Shown: piece by piece, positions 29,558 to 32,046 of the stretch | Layout: every line of letters begins with the position of its first letter | Position numbering within the stretch: the first letter of the stretch is position 1 | Assembly: GCA_030679115.1 (NCBI GenBank) | Contig: JAUXTS010000021.1 | Location: 1-32,046 of the forward strand | Source: an archaeon | GTDB taxonomy: Archaea; Nanobdellota; Nanobdellia; Pacearchaeales; GW2011-AR1 | Reading direction: 5' to 3' | Length of the DNA stretch: 32,046 nt | Program-made: the position numbers and the translations under genes | Notes under the pieces: model-generated | The model's input: only the letters and a program-made list of their open reading frames with translations | Database searches by the model: none | Told to the model about the DNA's origin: nothing

Positions 29558-31384
29558 ATGAAAATCAATTATATATTACCTGCATTCATACTGGCATTAT
29601 TCATGCTTGTAAGCGGAGTTTCAGCACAATATGACTGCACACAAGACCAGTTAATTCTTAGCCTTGCTACTTTAGCAAATACTCACGGAGAAGCATATTC
29701 AATGTATGGAAATTATCCTGTTCAAATATGCTATGATGAAATATTCGGAAGAGCTTATAATGGAGCAACTCCTAATACTTGCTCAGGAAATAATCTTGTT
29801 TTAAGATTTGCCTCACAAACTAATGCCCACGCTCAAATTCCTTCTCTTAATACCTATACTCAATCTGCTTGTTATGGAGACCTTCAATGCAGATCAACTA
29901 CATCTGATTGCGCCGCAAATGAAAAACTTGTAGTTTCTCTTGCTTCAGATACAAATTCACATCTTTCTGCAACAGATTCATATCCTACAAACATCTGTTG
30001 CTCTTCAGCAAATGCAGTTTGCAATAACGATAATGTCTGCAATGGAGCCGAGAATGTGCTTACATGTGCATCTGACTGCGCACCAATCCCTGCAACATGC
30101 GGAAACAATCTTTTGAATTTGGGAGAAGCCTGCGACGGAAATAACTTCGGAGCATTATCCTGTTCAAGCTTTGGATACACTGGTGGAAACCTTGCTTGTT
30201 CAGCTAACTGTTTGCAAATCAGCACAGCATCATGCACTTCAAATAATAACAATTCAATTTGTGGAAACGGAGTTGCTGAAGCTGGAGAAGCCTGCGATAA
30301 TCCAGATTACAGAGCACTCACCTGCCCAAGTTTCGGATTTGCATCTGGATTGCTTTCATGCGGAAATAGCTGCACTCAAATCAACACAGCATCCTGTTCA
30401 AATAATCCTGCAACTTGTGGAAACAGCTTAATTGAGCCACCTGAAGTTTGCGATAGTGCTAATTTCGGAGCATTATCCTGTTCAAGCTATGGATTCACAT
30501 CCGGAACTCTTGGATGCCTAAATAGCTGCGGTTTAATATCAATATCTTCATGCATAGCAACAAATAACACTTTAGTAATTTCAAATGTAACGACTAATCC
30601 TCAATTGCCTTTCACAAATAATGGCGGAGAGCAGAATGTATCTGTTAATTTCACAAGTTCTGTATTCCCAATAGATGTAACATTCAATTTATACAATTAT
30701 TTGAATGTAATAGCTGATACACAAGGCCCTACAACTCTAAACAGCGCTTCAGAACTTCCAATAATCTATACTCTTCCTGCTGGACTTCCAACTGGAATTT
30801 ATACTCTTTATATGACTGTAGAAGATAGCCTTGGGAATATTGTAACAATAAAACTTGGAACAATAACTGTCAATCCAAATGCAAACTTATGCGGAAACGG
30901 ACTTTTAGATAGCGGAGAAGTTTGCGATATAAATCAATTCAGCGGAGATAGCTGTACCGCTCACGGATTTTTATTCGGAACTTTATCTTGTGTAAATAGC
31001 TGTCAAACTATCAGCACATCTACTTGCTTCAATGATGGTAATGACGATGATGACAATGACAATGACAATGACAATGATGAAGAAAAGGAAAATAAGGTTC
31101 TTCCAGATTATTCACAAGACACAGGTTCAGCATCATCTGGCGGATTGTTCTCTTCAGGTTCAATCTCAAGCAAAACAAAGAATTTGCTTAATGGAGAAAC
31201 TTTCAGTTCTCTGATAACAAAGTATGGGAAATATCTTGTTGGACTGCTTATTTTGCTTATCCTATTCATTATATTGCTTATGTTGCTTGTTGCAAGAAAA
31301 GCAGCAGCATCAAGAAGAAGAAATCAGCAAAAGAAAAAGATGTTTGATGATACTAAAAAGATTAAGTCTTCAGTCAAGAAATAA
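29558..31384 (+). CDS. Cysteine-repeat surface protein with C-terminal anchor
   Basis: The 608-residue protein has a signal peptide (residues 1-23, ending VSA). The N-terminal region (about 27-150) holds three repeats of the type L-x-L-A-S-x-T-N-x-H ending in a cysteine. Four CGNG-type repeats of about 46 residues (181-226, 235-280, 287-332, 445-490) each carry CGN, an E-x-CD and three further cysteines, as in DUF4215/Myxococcus-type cysteine repeats. An Ig-like domain (about 338-440) separates repeats 3 and 4. An Asp/Asn-rich linker (494-510), a membrane helix (560-579) and a Lys/Arg tail follow. It is probably a cell-surface adhesin or structural protein; role unknown. Confidence 0.82.
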   Translation: MKINYILPAFILALFMLVSGVSAQYDCTQDQLILSLATLANTHGEAYSMYGNYPVQICYDEIFGRAYNGATPNTCSGNNLVLRFASQTNAHAQIPSLNTYTQSACYGDLQCRSTTSDCAANEKLVVSLASDTNSHLSATDSYPTNICCSSANAVCNNDNVCNGAENVLTCASDCAPIPATCGNNLLNLGEACDGNNFGALSCSSFGYTGGNLACSANCLQISTASCTSNNNNSICGNGVAEAGEACDNPDYRALTCPSFGFASGLLSCGNSCTQINTASCSNNPATCGNSLIEPPEVCDSANFGALSCSSYGFTSGTLGCLNSCGLISISSCIATNNTLVISNVTTNPQLPFTNNGGEQNVSVNFTSSVFPIDVTFNLYNYLNVIADTQGPTTLNSASELPIIYTLPAGLPTGIYTLYMTVEDSLGNIVTIKLGTITVNPNANLCGNGLLDSGEVCDINQFSGDSCTAHGFLFGTLSCVNSCQTISTSTCFNDGNDDDDNDNDNDNDEEKENKVLPDYSQDTGSASSGGLFSSGSISSKTKNLLNGETFSSLITKYGKYLVGLLILLILFIILLMLLVARKAAASRRRNQQKKKMFDDTKKIKSSVKK

Positions 31385-31425
31385 ACGCAACATATATATA
31401 TATTCTTAATTTAGATTATCTTAAT

Positions 31426-31986
31426 ATGAAATTAGATAAAAAAATACTAAAGAAAGGAGCATTTATTGGAATCTTATTTTTATTATTTATAGCATTCAAT
31501 GTCATAGGCGAAGGGGGCAAATATAGTGATTTATCCTATATAACCTTTGTAAATTTATTAATTATTTTTATTGTTATCATGTTAGTTATTTCAATAGGAT
31601 ATTATTTTTTAGTCAAACCGGTTTTATCTAGCAGGTTATTGTTAGGAATAAATCATCCTAAAACGACTTTTTCAATAATTGGATTAGTATTGGGCTTTCC
31701 AATTCAGATTTTGTTTATTCTCGGGGCCATTGCATGGGGTGGAGGAGGAAGTACAATTTTTGATATGATTAGTATGCCCCCTAGCTTATTCCATCGTTTA
31801 ATCGCATTAATACTTTACCCATTTCCTGAATCTTTCTCATCAGTTATTTTCTCATTTGCTACAATGATAACTTTCCTTTTGTTCTACCCAATCTTCTTCT
31901 CAATCATTGGCTACCTGATAGGAAAGTCCATAGAGAAGAAAAAATCATCATTAGGAAAGAAAAAATCATCATTAGGAAAGAAATAA
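31426..31986 (+). CDS. Unrecognised membrane protein with repeated lysine-rich tail
   Basis: The 186-residue protein has about four membrane helices and ends in a tandem KKKSSLG heptad repeated twice, directly encoded by a 21-bp DNA repeat (31940-31980 region). No family is recognised. An ATATATATAT tract at 31391-31403, about 28 bp before the ATG, can act as TATA box. Confidence 0.65.
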   Translation: MKLDKKILKKGAFIGILFLLFIAFNVIGEGGKYSDLSYITFVNLLIIFIVIMLVISIGYYFLVKPVLSSRLLLGINHPKTTFSIIGLVLGFPIQILFILGAIAWGGGGSTIFDMISMPPSLFHRLIALILYPFPESFSSVIFSFATMITFLLFYPIFFSIIGYLIGKSIEKKKSSLGKKKSSLGKK

Positions 31987-32046
31987 TCAATCCAAAAACA
32001 TCTTATTATAATTCCCTTCAATAATCTTCTCAACTTCTTCAATCTT
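31987..32046 (-). CDS. C-terminal end of a gene entering from the right edge
   Basis: The minus strand is open from the window edge to TGA at 31989-31987, encoding 19 residues, KIEEVEKIIEGNYNKMFLD. It is convergent with the membrane protein gene and begins 1 bp after its stop. Too short to assign. Confidence 0.45.
   Translation of the reverse strand, partial: KIEEVEKIIEGNYNKMFLD

Overview
This AT-rich window comes from a small-genome archaeon. Archaeal markers include ribosomal proteins L21e, L18e, S4, S9, S11, S13 and L13, RNA polymerase subunits Rpo3, Rpo4 and Rpo10, an Rpr2/Rpp21-type RNase P protein, a 5S rRNA gene, archaeal SecF/SecD and a XerA-like recombinase. Gene content and style (many short hypothetical proteins, ATGA stop/start overlaps, C-terminally anchored secreted proteins) suggest a DPANN lineage, probably Woesearchaeota or Pacearchaeota; the phylum is an inference. 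Many genes have a TATA-like AT core centred 25-26 bp before the start codon, so much of the transcription is probably leaderless. Inner operon genes sometimes have GGAGG-type ribosome binding sites.

Left arm (1-7800, all minus strand): an operon-like run reads regulator, IscS, IscU, a 2-oxoacid:ferredoxin oxidoreductase (fused gamma-alpha subunit, then beta), a small 4Fe-4S ferredoxin and a membrane hydrolase-like protein. It joins iron-sulfur assembly to an iron-sulfur enzyme and its electron carrier. The regulator has a cysteine-rich tail and a perfect 20-bp palindrome between its TATA box and start codon. Next come SecF and SecD, with an extra membrane block in SecF and a PDZ-like insert in SecD, and tRNA-Gly.

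7800-15450: a FecR-domain protein and a CHASE2 class III adenylate cyclase (a bacterial-type pair), tRNA-Arg, a Nudix hydrolase, tRNA-Leu(CAA), several unrecognised genes, 5S rRNA, two paralogous small proteins, the RNase P protein, Rpo10, a tRNA-like gene interrupted in its T-arm, and a PAP2 phosphatase. 15690-19240 (plus strand): zinc-ribbon protein, then L21e-Rpo4-DUF655-S13-S4-S11-Rpo3.

19290-26600: a CAP-domain protein, intron-containing tRNA-Leu(UAA), a 49-residue protein, XerA-like recombinase, a homing-endonuclease-like protein, a PHP-domain protein, a membrane hydrolase-like protein, the L18e-L13-S9 operon ending in an unknown gene, a ribbon-helix-helix-like protein and a third tRNA-Leu with anticodon AAG. 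26600-32046: a secreted subtilisin-like protease with a cysteine-rich partner, a cysteine-repeat surface protein, a membrane protein and a gene cut by the right edge.

The most unusual signal lies in and around the RNA genes. (1) Compact multi-hairpin elements sit beside or inside tRNA T-arms and once in the gap between two convergent genes. Four share a GNRA-capped hairpin with compensatory base changes, and those beside tRNA-Leu(UAA), tRNA-Leu(CAA) and tRNA-Arg are bounded by partial copies of the tRNA 3' end. (2) All three tRNA-Leu genes carry the same 49-nt 5' leader, identical in two of them although the tRNA bodies differ. tRNA-Gly and tRNA-Arg have almost no leader.
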